27,050 nucleotides of DNA from Lentimicrobiaceae bacterium (GTDB taxonomy: Bacteria; Bacteroidota; Bacteroidia; Bacteroidales; SKPS01), in the NCBI GenBank assembly GCA_007119395.1, contig SKPS01000288.1, positions 1 through 27,050 on the forward strand, read 5' to 3'. This document shows, in pieces, positions 16,286 to 25,744 of the stretch. Both the position numbers and the translations under genes were made by a program. The notes under the pieces are model-generated. The model was not told the origin of the DNA. It was given only the letters and a program-made list of their open reading frames with translations, and made no database searches. Each line of letters begins with the position of its first letter. The stretch's first letter is position 1.

Positions 16286-17044
16286 ATGAAAGTCAAAGCA
16301 TTGGTAATCGATGATGAGCGTCGGAGCAGAGAGACGCTGACCGGTATGCTGGCCAAGTATTGTGTTGATCATGTTGAGGTTCTTGGAGAGGCCGATGGCA
16401 TGCAAACAGGTCTTGAGGCCATCAGGAGACTTCAGCCGGAAGTAGTGTTTCTGGATATTCAGATGCCGGATGGAAGTGGTTTTAAGCTACTGGAATCGTT
16501 GGAGGAGATAAACTTTGAAGTGATTTTCACCACCGCTTTTGATCAGTTTGCCATCAAAGCCATTCGTTACAGCGCACTTGACTACCTATTGAAGCCCATC
16601 GTGCCGGCCGAGCTGAAGAATTCCGTAGAGAAGGTGCGGCAAAAGAAGAGTGACGGCACATTAAACAAACATATCAGGGTGCTGCTTGAGAACATAAAAG
16701 AGCCTGCCGCATCCACATCGAAAAGGATTGTGCTGTCAACTGCCGAAGGGATGCATATTATTGACATAAAGGACATTATCCGATGCGAATCAGACGACTA
16801 CTACACCCGTTTCTTTCTGGTTGACCGGAAGCCCATCTTGGTTTCGAAAACACTCAAAGAGCATGAAGAGTTGCTATCTGAGTTTGGGTTTATCAGGCCT
16901 CACAAGTCGCATTTGGTGAACGTACGGTTTGCCAAAAGTTTTATACGGGCCGACGGCGGATATATTTTGCTGCAGGATGGCACAACGGTGCCAGTTTCAA
17001 GACGTAAAAGAGAGAAAACAATCCAAGACCTTGGTCATCTGTAA
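16286..17044 (+). CDS. LytTR-family response regulator
   Basis: 252 residues. The receiver domain (1-125) has the acidic pocket Asp9-Asp10, phospho-acceptor Asp57 in FLDIQMPDGSG, Thr83 and Lys103 in YLLKPI. A linker leads to a LytTR DNA-binding domain (about 145-250) with IIRCESDDYYTRFFL, FIRPHKSHLVN and a final VPVSRRKRE. It is the cognate partner of the kinase 22 bases upstream and surely in its operon. LytTR proteins bind pairs of short direct repeats. Its targets are not shown by the sequence; the genes immediately downstream are candidates only. Confidence 0.95.
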   Translation: MKVKALVIDDERRSRETLTGMLAKYCVDHVEVLGEADGMQTGLEAIRRLQPEVVFLDIQMPDGSGFKLLESLEEINFEVIFTTAFDQFAIKAIRYSALDYLLKPIVPAELKNSVEKVRQKKSDGTLNKHIRVLLENIKEPAASTSKRIVLSTAEGMHIIDIKDIIRCESDDYYTRFFLVDRKPILVSKTLKEHEELLSEFGFIRPHKSHLVNVRFAKSFIRADGGYILLQDGTTVPVSRRKREKTIQDLGHL

Positions 17045-17200
17045 GCGCATGGGGGCACCATGCCCGGCTTCCCGATAACTGTTTCGCCTGCACCGCAAAC
17101 TGTTCTGATACCTATTTGTCATTTATCATGAATTACTTTTACACAGAGTTCTTTGACATCTTTTGTTGCATTCTGGCGAGAAACACAAAAGAGAGAAATC

Positions 17201-17230
17201 TTGTCATGTGACAAAAATGTGATATCTTAG
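17201..17230 (+). promoter_or_regulatory. Promoter with overlapping palindromic operator-like site
   Basis: TTG (17201-17203) and TATCTTAG (17223-17230; seven of eight to the -7 consensus) are 19 bases apart, 25 bases before the ATG at 17255. The -33 element is the left end of a perfect inverted repeat, TTGTCA-TG-TGACAA (17201-17214), placed where a bound protein would block or aid polymerase. Confidence 0.55.
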
Positions 17231-17254
17231 CCGGCCAAAAAAGAGCGTTATTCT

Positions 17255-17749
17255 ATGGATAGTGAATTACTATTTTTACTGATCATTCTGATCACCGTGG
17301 TACTAAATATAGTCAAGGCTGTCAGAAAGAAGAGGGGAGAATCACCAGCACCTGCTAGTGGATCTGATGCCCCTGAGGGCAAAAAGGAGAGTGAATGGGA
17401 GAAGGTTCTGCGTGAGCTGTTGGGTGAGACTGAAACCCCGGAGCCTGCTGCAGTATCAGAAGAGACAGAGCCTGAGGAGGTAAGATCAGAGCACAGGTAC
17501 ACACCTGTTGAAGAGCAGGAAGGGAGCATCCCTTATGACGACGACACACACTCGTTAACACCTCCTGACTACCACAGCAGGGTGTTTAATGTGGAGCAGG
17601 CCACCGAAGGGAGTCCGTCAATGAAGTATACAGAGTCATTAACCGGGGAAGATTACAGCGGCTATTACGACTTCCACGACAGGTTTACACCTTTTGACTT
17701 GCGCACGGCGGTGGTGTACAACACCATTTTAAACAGGCCTTATCACTGA
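17255..17749 (+). CDS. Small membrane-anchored acidic protein of unknown function
   Basis: 164 residues. One N-terminal membrane helix (LLFLLIILITVVLNIV, residues about 5-20) is followed by a basic patch (KAVRKKRG), so the rest should lie in the cytoplasm. The middle is a low-complexity acidic region rich in Glu, Pro, Ser and Thr. The end is a compact conserved-looking tail, FDLRTAVVYNTILNRPYH. I have seen this architecture and tail in unannotated Bacteroidota proteins but know no function. It is a single gene behind its own promoter, 210 bases after the LytTR regulator and 164 before the TonB receptor. Confidence 0.8.
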   Translation: MDSELLFLLIILITVVLNIVKAVRKKRGESPAPASGSDAPEGKKESEWEKVLRELLGETETPEPAAVSEETEPEEVRSEHRYTPVEEQEGSIPYDDDTHSLTPPDYHSRVFNVEQATEGSPSMKYTESLTGEDYSGYYDFHDRFTPFDLRTAVVYNTILNRPYH

Positions 17750-17807
17750 AAAATAGTCGATTAACCACAGAATGCAATTTTTCTCTTAATAATTCATAAA
17801 TTCTTCA

Positions 17808-17815
17808 TACATTTA
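17808..17815 (+). promoter_or_regulatory. Possible -7 element of the TonB receptor operon
   Basis: TACATTTA matches TAnnTTTG at seven of eight bases in the AT-rich gap before the receptor gene. No TTG at the right distance was found, and the leader would be about 90 bases long. Confidence 0.3.
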
Positions 17816-17913
17816 CACCCCTTTTTTAAGAACAAATAACACATCAAAGCAAACAACAGAAAAAAATCTTAAGAAACTGATTTCTAATGTAATTATCACA
17901 TAAATCAACCAAT

Positions 17914-20900
17914 ATGTTTCGAAATTTATTATTGACTGCATCATTCATACTGGCATCGACCATGCTGGTATTTTCACAGTCTGGCTCATTACAGGGCAAG
18001 GTAACCAATAAAGAGACCGGTGAGCCTATCCCATTTGCCAACATTGTGATTGAATCTGGGGGCCACATGATTACGGGTGGTACTTCCAATTTTGAAGGTG
18101 AATATCGTATCCGTCCGATCAATCCGGGTACGTACGATGTCACCATCAGCTATGTTGGGTTTGAGCCCAGGAAAATCACAGGTGTGATCGTTCGCACGGG
18201 TCAGGTTGTGTTTTTTGACATCGAGCTGGTTCCAACACAGACTGTGATGGACGTAGTAACAGTAACCGAGTATGCTGTTCCGCTGATTCAGGCTGACCAG
18301 ACCTCTTCGGGTGCCACTTTGACATCGGAAGAGATCCGTAAGATGCCGGGGCGTTCTGCGGCATCTGTGGCTGCAACCGTGGGCGGTGTTTTTACTGACG
18401 AAGATGGCAACATTGGGGGTATCAGGGGTGCTCGCGCCAGTGGTACAGTAACCTATGTTGATGGTGTAAGGGTACGTGGTTCCAGTGCAATACCCCAATC
18501 GGCCATTGACCAGGTATCCGTGTTGACTGGTGGTCTGCCCGCTATGTATGGCGATGCAACCGGAGGTATCATCAGTATCACCACCAGAGGACCATCCAGG
18601 CAGTTTGGTGCCGGAATCGAGCTGGTAACATCACAGCTTACCGATGCGTACGGGTATAACCTGCTGAGCTTTAACGTGCAAGGGCCAATCATCACGAGAG
18701 AAACCGAAGGTGTAAAACGCTCTGTCGTTGGGTATTTCCTCTCTGGAGAGCTCACCTATATCCAGGATCGATCGCCTGCAGCCGGAGGAAATTATGTCGT
18801 AAACCCGGAAACACTTGAATACTTGCAACAAAACCCATTACGCCCCTCCGGTACCGGGTTTGGCTCTTTCCATAACTCTATGTTTATCAGAACCGGAGAC
18901 TTGGTGAACCAGAGGACCAATGAGTACAATACCCGCTTGGGAGCCAGCTTTTCAGGAAAAGTTGATGTAAGGCTTTCAAGGACAGCCAATATGTCTATCG
19001 GCGGCAGATGGAATTACAGCGATGCTGACTCTTGGTCAAGAAGAACCGCCATGTTCAATCCGAACACCAGAGGCCATAGTACTTTCAACGAATACAGTGT
19101 GTTTGGTCGTTTTACCCAACGTTTTGAAACCAGCCCTGAAAGTCAATCGTTGATCCGTAACCTCTACTACTCGATTCATGCCGACTACACACGCACCATT
19201 GCACGCACCCAACACCGTGACCATGGTGATGATGTGTTCAAGTATGGTTATGTAGGTAAGTTTGAAACATTTCAAAGAAACTCCTATGAGCTTGGCAGTG
19301 ACCCCATTGCAGGATACAATGATGTGTGGATTCATAATGGATTTGCCGATACACTCTACACATTCCAGTCGAGCGATATCAACCCACTTTTATCGAACTA
19401 TACCCAACAGTACTACAACCTGTATGACCTGAATTCAGGTAACTACAGAAACTCAACCCTTGTGCAGATGGGCCAAGCCCTTCTGAATGGCGATATTCCA
19501 CCCTCTGTATACGGATTGTTCGAAAACACGGGTACACCTTTCAGGACTTACAGCAAGGTGTATAACACCCAGGTGGGTATTTCAGCGCATGCCTCTGTTG
19601 ACATAGGCAACCACTCGTTGAGGTTTGGGTTACAATACGAACAACGCATTGACAGATCGTATGGACTGTCGCCAGTTGGCTTGTGGACTGCCATGAGACA
19701 ATACACAAACTGGCACATCAGGGAGCTGGACTTAAACAATCCGCATCCTGTGTATGATGAATATGGCGTATTTCAAGACACCATCAATTACGACAGGCTC
19801 CTTGACCTTAATTCACAATTCCTGTTCGACCACAACCTGAGAACTGAGATTGGTGCAGGTGAGCGTGAGTGGATCGATGTTGACAACCTGGACCCTGCAC
19901 TTTTCCAAGTAGATTGGTTCAGTGCCGACGAATTGTTAAGGTCAGGAAACAACGCATTGGTAAGTTATTTTGGGTTTGATCATACCGGTAAAGTGCTTGA
20001 TCGCAGGCCCAGTCTTGACGACTTCTTCACCGAGAGAGATCCTGTACATGGCAGGTTTACCAGGCCGGTGGCTGCATTCGAACCCATCTATATGGCAGGT
20101 TATATTGAAGACAAGTTTGCATTCCGCGATCTGATTTTCAGCATCGGTTTACGTGTCGATCGTTATGATGCAAATCAGATGGTATTAAAAGATCCTTTCC
20201 TGCTGTATGAAGCCAAAACCGTAAGAGAGGTGTCGGAACTGGCCGGTTCACCGGTAGATCATCCTGCCACCATGGGTCAGGATTATGTAGTGTATGTAAA
20301 TGATTTACAAAATCCTTCCGCTGTGATGGGTTACAGAAGTGGACATACGTGGTACAATGCGCAGGGAACAGAGGTTGTGGATCCACGTGTGCTTGAATCA
20401 GCAACAGGTATCGCTCCTTATCTTGTAAACCCTGACCAGGAGTCAGTTAATTCAAGTGCTTTTGAGCGGTACAAACCACAAACAAACTTCCTTCCCCGTG
20501 TTGCTTTCTCATTCCCCATCTCAGACGAAGCGCTCTTCTTTGCACACTATGATATTCTTTCGAAAAGGCCTACCTATGGTAACAGGATGAATCCGATCCA
20601 GTATCTGTTTATCAGCAACCTGGGGCAAAGTTCTATCAACAACCCCAACCTGCTCCCCGAAAAGACCGTAGACTATGAGATTGGTTTCCACCAGAGGCTC
20701 AATGAACGTTCGTCGATCAAACTTTCTGCCTTCTATCGTGAGATGCGTGACCTTGTACAGGCATACCGTTTCTCGGGTGCATTCCCCAACACCTATTATT
20801 CATACAACAACCTTGACTTCGGTACAGTAAAAGGTTATACCATAACATATGACTTGCGTCGTACGAATAATGTGTGGATCAAAGCGAGCTACACCATGCA

Positions 20901-21564
20901 GTTTGCTGATGGCACCGGTTCTAACGAAGAGTCTGCCAGTGCATTGATTCGCTCAGGCCAGCCCAACCTCAGAACAACCAACCCATTATCGTATGACCGT
21001 CGTCATACAATCCAAACCACTCTTGACTATCGCTTCGCATCCGGCAGAAGGTACAACGGACCGGTCATCACCAGGAATATGGATGATGGAACTGAAAAGT
21101 CCATCAGGCTTCTTGAAGGCACAGGTATAAACGTTGTTTTCCGTGGACTGTCTGGTGTTCCCTATAGCAGGTCAAGTACAGTATATCCGGTATTGTTGGG
21201 TGGGGGAGCCATCCTGCAGGGATCTATCAACGGTTCAAGACTTCCCTGGCAGTTTTCAATGGATGCCCGTCTCGACCGTGACATCACCTTAACCGTTGGT
21301 GGTGATGAAAACAGAAGGTCCCTTTATATGAACGTATATGTACAGGTACTGAATGTACTTAACACCAAGAATGTAATGGGTGTGTACAGGGCTACAGGTA
21401 ACCCCGATGACGATGGATACCTCGCAGCGGCTGAATGGCAGACCCAGATCAGAGAACAATTGGATCCGCAAGCATACAGAGACCTTTACTCTATTGCGGT
21501 GAATAACCCTTATAACTTCTCATTGCCCCGCAGAATCAGATTAGGTGTAATGATCAGCATTTAG
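17914..21564 (+). CDS. TonB-dependent outer-membrane receptor with carboxypeptidase-like N-terminal domain
   Basis: 1216 residues. A signal peptide (to about VFSQ, residue 22) is followed by a carboxypeptidase-regulatory-like beta domain (about 23-110; LQGKVTNKETGEPIPFANI, SYVGFEPRKI) as in SusC-class proteins. Next is a TonB plug (about 130-232; GGIRGARASGTVTYVDGVRV, ATGGIISITTRGPS), then a 22-strand-type barrel ending in SLPRRIRLGVMISI. It should import a ligand, or move a ligand-coupled partner, across the outer membrane using TonB energy. There is no SusD-like lipoprotein beside it. Instead a 1361-residue exported protein starts 51 bases later and a PorV-like gene follows, so the presumed partner differs from a classical SusC/SusD pair. 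The substrate cannot be read from the sequence. Confidence 0.93.
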   Translation: MFRNLLLTASFILASTMLVFSQSGSLQGKVTNKETGEPIPFANIVIESGGHMITGGTSNFEGEYRIRPINPGTYDVTISYVGFEPRKITGVIVRTGQVVFFDIELVPTQTVMDVVTVTEYAVPLIQADQTSSGATLTSEEIRKMPGRSAASVAATVGGVFTDEDGNIGGIRGARASGTVTYVDGVRVRGSSAIPQSAIDQVSVLTGGLPAMYGDATGGIISITTRGPSRQFGAGIELVTSQLTDAYGYNLLSFNVQGPIITRETEGVKRSVVGYFLSGELTYIQDRSPAAGGNYVVNPETLEYLQQNPLRPSGTGFGSFHNSMFIRTGDLVNQRTNEYNTRLGASFSGKVDVRLSRTANMSIGGRWNYSDADSWSRRTAMFNPNTRGHSTFNEYSVFGRFTQRFETSPESQSLIRNLYYSIHADYTRTIARTQHRDHGDDVFKYGYVGKFETFQRNSYELGSDPIAGYNDVWIHNGFADTLYTFQSSDINPLLSNYTQQYYNLYDLNSGNYRNSTLVQMGQALLNGDIPPSVYGLFENTGTPFRTYSKVYNTQVGISAHASVDIGNHSLRFGLQYEQRIDRSYGLSPVGLWTAMRQYTNWHIRELDLNNPHPVYDEYGVFQDTINYDRLLDLNSQFLFDHNLRTEIGAGEREWIDVDNLDPALFQVDWFSADELLRSGNNALVSYFGFDHTGKVLDRRPSLDDFFTERDPVHGRFTRPVAAFEPIYMAGYIEDKFAFRDLIFSIGLRVDRYDANQMVLKDPFLLYEAKTVREVSELAGSPVDHPATMGQDYVVYVNDLQNPSAVMGYRSGHTWYNAQGTEVVDPRVLESATGIAPYLVNPDQESVNSSAFERYKPQTNFLPRVAFSFPISDEALFFAHYDILSKRPTYGNRMNPIQYLFISNLGQSSINNPNLLPEKTVDYEIGFHQRLNERSSIKLSAFYREMRDLVQAYRFSGAFPNTYYSYNNLDFGTVKGYTITYDLRRTNNVWIKASYTMQFADGTGSNEESASALIRSGQPNLRTTNPLSYDRRHTIQTTLDYRFASGRRYNGPVITRNMDDGTEKSIRLLEGTGINVVFRGLSGVPYSRSSTVYPVLLGGGAILQGSINGSRLPWQFSMDARLDRDITLTVGGDENRRSLYMNVYVQVLNVLNTKNVMGVYRATGNPDDDGYLAAAEWQTQIREQLDPQAYRDLYSIAVNNPYNFSLPRRIRLGVMISI

Positions 21565-21615
21565 AGAGGGAGGGTGTAATCAGTAACAATGAAACAATAA
21601 ACAACAAATAGATCT

Positions 21616-24600
21616 ATGAAAAACAGGATTAGAAGTCTGCTGATGGTCATGGCTGCCGTACTTATATCGACGGCCGTGTATGCAGAAAAAGTTCCCGGGG
21701 TTTTTCCTGCACCGGGTGGAAACAAGAGGATCGCCTCTGGTTGTTTGCCGGCAACCAGTGCAACTGAGCTGGACATCAACAATGTCCGTGCACGAATTAA
21801 TACCGGCGGTGACATGTGGTGGGACCTGCAGGGTCAAGCTCAATATGAGATCCCCAAAGGCTCAGGCCAGATGTCAATGTTTTCTGCCGCACTCTGGATT
21901 GGCGGTCTTGACGTGAACGACCAGTTAAGGCTTGCAGCCCTTCGCTACAGGCAAATTGGTATCGATTACTGGCCCGGGCCACTCACCATTGATGGAACAG
22001 CTTCCGTAGATGCGGCAACCTGTAGTGAGTACGACCGGCACTTTGTGATTACACGTGCCGAAGTGGCTGAATTCTTATCACACATCGACGAAGCAACCGG
22101 TATGTTTGTTCCCACCGAAGATTACCCCGCGCCACCGCAAATTATCCAGGAGTGGCCATGGGCCGGAAATACAGCAAAAGGGCATTCTCCCTATCTCGCA
22201 CCTTTCTTCGACAGAAACCAGAATGGTATCTATGAATGGGAGCAAGGTGACTACCCCTACTTCGATTTCGACCGCTCGAATGCGTTGTGCCGTTCCGACC
22301 TGCCCACCATGGAAACAGAACTTGGCATCACCCATGGCGGACGTCTGGCAGACCAGATTTTGAAGGGTGACAAAAATATCTGGTGGGTGTTCAACGACAA
22401 AGGGAATATCCACACAGAGACCGGTGGCGAACCGATTGGCCTGGAAATCAGAGCACAGGCATTTGCCTTCACCACCAATGACGAGATCAATGACATGACA
22501 TTCTACTCCTATGAAATCATTAACCGTTCAACCTTCCGTCTTACCGAGACCTATTTTTCTCAATGGGTTGATCCTGATCTGGGCTATGCCTATGACGACT
22601 ACGTGGGATGTGATGTAGGACGTGGATTGGGCTACTGTTACAACGGAACCGATGTGGATGGCAGCGGACAGGCCTGGGCTTATGGTGCCAACCCTCCCGC
22701 CATCGGTGTTGACTTCTTCCAGGGACCCTACCTGGACCCCGATGGACTGGACAACCCAATGTATAATGAAGTGCTTGACTCAGTATTCGATGGTGCTGGA
22801 AACTTTATCGAAATTGACACCATCCAAGAGCTCATCTGCGACGTAAACATCAACGGTGTAAACTTTGGTGACGGAATTGTTGACAATGAGCGATTCGGAA
22901 TGCGTCGGTTTGTGTATCACAACAACGTAGGTGGAACCCCTTGGTATATGACTGACCCCCGGTATGCCATTGAGTATTATAACTTCCTGCGTGGTATCTG
23001 GCGAGATGGAACCAGGATGTTGTATGGTGGCAATGCGCACGTTAGTTCCGGTGCCTATGGTCCTGAGTGCGACTTTATGTTTCCCAGTGACACTGACCCT
23101 TGCAACTGGGGAACCGGTGGACAAGAACCCAATGGCCCTGTTTACTGGACCGAAGAGACGGCAGGCAACCAACCCTATGACCGCAGATTTATGCAGTCGG
23201 CCGGTCCCTTTACCCTGGAATCAGGTGCTGTAAACTACATTACAGTGGGTATTCCATGGGCTCGTGCAACCGCTGGTGGTGCCTATGCCTCGGTTGAGTT
23301 GCTGAAAGTGGTAGACGACAAAGCACAAAGACTGTTCGATAACTGTTTTGCTATTGTGGAAGGACCTGATGCTCCAGATCTTATTATTCGCGAGCTCGAC
23401 AAAGAGCTAATTCTCTATATGGTGAACAGGAGAAACAACGAAAACTTCAACGAAGACTATGCTGTATGGGATCCGGGTATTGTATTCCCTGACACTGTAG
23501 CTTCGAGTGATCGTGGTGATTCATTGTACCGTTTCGAAGGGTATCAGATCTTCCAGGTACGTGATGCTACTGTAACTGCTGCTGATATTGAAGCCGGCGA
23601 TGCCGACAAGGTAAGACTTGTAGCACAGTGTGATATCAAAAACGATATTGCCCGTATCATCAACTATGAGTTTGACGGCTATCTGGGTCTTGACGTGCCC
23701 CGTGAAAAGGTAAACGGAGCCAACGAAGGGTTGTTCCACTCCATCAGGGTGACTGAAGACCGTTTTGCAGAAGGTGATCGTCGTTTGGTCAACAACAAGA
23801 CTTACTACTTTATTGCCATTGCATACGCGCACAACGAGTATGCCCCTTACATCATTGACCCAGCAGTTCCTGAGGGTCTGCGTGGGCAAAAAACACCTTA
23901 TCTGGCCAGCAGGAAAACACAGGCAGGAGGCTCCATTGTTGCCATCCCGGCTATTCCACACATCCCTGCTCCACGCGCCGGTGGCACAGAGGTGAATGCC
24001 CGGTATGGTGACGGACCCCAGATAACACGTATCGAAGGGCAAGGCAACGGAGGAATGGTGCTGGAACTTACACAGGAAACCATTGACGAAATTATGTCAG
24101 GTCCTCCGCATAAGTCTTTGAACCCCACTTACGAAAATGGAAGAGGTCCTATCAACGTGAAAGTGGTTGACCCGCTCAACGTAAAACCGGGTAATTTCAC
24201 ATTAAAGTTTGATCCAACCCTGGACATAGACTCAACACGCTGGACGCTATATTATGAGCACAATGGTACGTTTGACACCATCCATTCAGACAGAACCATC
24301 ACAGTAGCCAATGAGCAGCTGTTGCTTGACTACGGTCTTGCCATCACCATCGGACAAAGCTATTTCCCGGGTGATGTTGACAACGCCAGGAACAATGGCT
24401 TGCTTACCTCATCCATCACCTTTGCCGACAGCTCCAAGCGTTGGTTAACGGGTGTACCCAACATCGACCAGCCCGGTCCTTTCAACTGGATCCGTTCAGG
24501 GACACTGGATGACCCCAACGTTGCTGAAAACAGCGACTATCTAGGTCTTGACCCCAACGAAAATTATGAAAGGGTGGTTGGTGGCACATGGGCTCCCTAT

Positions 24601-25701
24601 CGACTGGCTTCACGCTTTGAGCATGGACCCCAATGGAACCAATTCTTTATGCTGAACAGGATGCACAATCTACACAGTGTGGATGTGGTCTTTACGGCTG
24701 ACAAATCAAAATGGACACGTGCACTGGTTATCGAGACTGGTGAAGACCAGAACCTTACAGAGGGTAATGCCCGCAAAATGTTTATGCGTGAGGCGGCTTC
24801 CAGAGACAAAGAGGGGAACACCGGCACACCGGAAGCAACGCGCAATGGCACACAGCCAAGAGGTATGAGCTACTTCCCGGGGTACGCAATCAACGTTGAA
24901 ACCGGTGAACGCCTGAATATTGCATTCGGTGAAGACTCCTGGCTTGCAGGTGAAAACGGAAGAGACATGCTCTTCAATCCAACCAACAGGTACACAACAC
25001 CGTTGGGTGAAGTGTTGTTTGGTGGCAAGCACTTCCTGTACGTCTTCGGACATAACTCTGACTTGGCCAATCACATGCCAGCCTACGACGAAGGGGTTAC
25101 ATTGCATAACGCTTTTTCATCCGGCAATCAAGTGGATATCAGAAGGATGTACTCTGATGCCATGTGGGTTTCAATCCCCTTGCTGACACCCGATTATGAC
25201 TTCGATCACCCAAGAGATATCCCAACGGATGCTACTGTAAGGATCAGGGTGATGCGTCCTTATCAGCAATACTATGCTGCCACAACGGGGGCTGCTTCAC
25301 CGGTGAATAACGACTATCCGATGTACACTTTCTCTACAGATGATCTGGCAACAGGTACTGATGTACGTGAAGTGGCCAAAAGTGCACTGGATCTGATCAG
25401 GGCTGTACCCAATCCTTACTATGCATACTCAGCTTATGAAACTGACCAGCTCGACAACAGGATCAAGATTACCAATCTTCCCGAGAGGTGTACTGTGTCT
25501 ATCTACACTGTGAATCGCACCTTGGTGCGCAGGTTTGGCAAAGACGACAGCAACACTTATCTGGAGTGGGATCTGAAAAACTACGCCGGAATACCCATCG
25601 CGGGAGGTGTATACCTTATCCATGTGAATGCACCCGGAGTGGGTGAAAAAGTGATCAAATGGTTTGGTACTCTAAGGCCTGTTGACCTCAATGCATTCTA
25701 A
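21616..25701 (+). CDS. Large exported protein with T9SS-type C-terminal sorting domain
   Basis: 1361 residues. A signal peptide (1-23, to AVYA) is followed by a region starting INNVRARINTGGDMWWDLQG, with ALWIGGLDVNDQLRLAALRY. This opening recurs in large T9SS-linked Bacteroidota proteins of unknown function. The body is rich in Asp, Asn, Tyr, Gly and Trp, as in extracellular beta structures. It contains possible calcium-loop-like stretches (DRNQNGIYEWEQGD, DVDGSG) and a few cysteines. Residues about 1262-1345 form a T9SS/FlgD-like Ig fold: VPNPYYAYSAYE, NRIKITNLPERCTVSIYT, IPIAGGVYLIHV and GEKVIKWFG. About ten residues extend beyond the usual end of this domain. It is likely delivered to the cell surface. 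It lies between the TonB receptor (51-base gap) and the PorV-like gene (43-base gap), which implies a joint complex. Function is unknown. Confidence 0.85.
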   Translation: MKNRIRSLLMVMAAVLISTAVYAEKVPGVFPAPGGNKRIASGCLPATSATELDINNVRARINTGGDMWWDLQGQAQYEIPKGSGQMSMFSAALWIGGLDVNDQLRLAALRYRQIGIDYWPGPLTIDGTASVDAATCSEYDRHFVITRAEVAEFLSHIDEATGMFVPTEDYPAPPQIIQEWPWAGNTAKGHSPYLAPFFDRNQNGIYEWEQGDYPYFDFDRSNALCRSDLPTMETELGITHGGRLADQILKGDKNIWWVFNDKGNIHTETGGEPIGLEIRAQAFAFTTNDEINDMTFYSYEIINRSTFRLTETYFSQWVDPDLGYAYDDYVGCDVGRGLGYCYNGTDVDGSGQAWAYGANPPAIGVDFFQGPYLDPDGLDNPMYNEVLDSVFDGAGNFIEIDTIQELICDVNINGVNFGDGIVDNERFGMRRFVYHNNVGGTPWYMTDPRYAIEYYNFLRGIWRDGTRMLYGGNAHVSSGAYGPECDFMFPSDTDPCNWGTGGQEPNGPVYWTEETAGNQPYDRRFMQSAGPFTLESGAVNYITVGIPWARATAGGAYASVELLKVVDDKAQRLFDNCFAIVEGPDAPDLIIRELDKELILYMVNRRNNENFNEDYAVWDPGIVFPDTVASSDRGDSLYRFEGYQIFQVRDATVTAADIEAGDADKVRLVAQCDIKNDIARIINYEFDGYLGLDVPREKVNGANEGLFHSIRVTEDRFAEGDRRLVNNKTYYFIAIAYAHNEYAPYIIDPAVPEGLRGQKTPYLASRKTQAGGSIVAIPAIPHIPAPRAGGTEVNARYGDGPQITRIEGQGNGGMVLELTQETIDEIMSGPPHKSLNPTYENGRGPINVKVVDPLNVKPGNFTLKFDPTLDIDSTRWTLYYEHNGTFDTIHSDRTITVANEQLLLDYGLAITIGQSYFPGDVDNARNNGLLTSSITFADSSKRWLTGVPNIDQPGPFNWIRSGTLDDPNVAENSDYLGLDPNENYERVVGGTWAPYRLASRFEHGPQWNQFFMLNRMHNLHSVDVVFTADKSKWTRALVIETGEDQNLTEGNARKMFMREAASRDKEGNTGTPEATRNGTQPRGMSYFPGYAINVETGERLNIAFGEDSWLAGENGRDMLFNPTNRYTTPLGEVLFGGKHFLYVFGHNSDLANHMPAYDEGVTLHNAFSSGNQVDIRRMYSDAMWVSIPLLTPDYDFDHPRDIPTDATVRIRVMRPYQQYYAATTGAASPVNNDYPMYTFSTDDLATGTDVREVAKSALDLIRAVPNPYYAYSAYETDQLDNRIKITNLPERCTVSIYTVNRTLVRRFGKDDSNTYLEWDLKNYAGIPIAGGVYLIHVNAPGVGEKVIKWFGTLRPVDLNAF

Positions 25702-25744
25702 GCCCAATACCTGTATACGATAACACAACTAAACCGGATAGATT

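Noticed and set aside
17047..17063. GCATGG-N5-CCATGC hairpin after the LytTR gene as a terminator
   Set aside because: Six base pairs and no T-tract; too weak to call.
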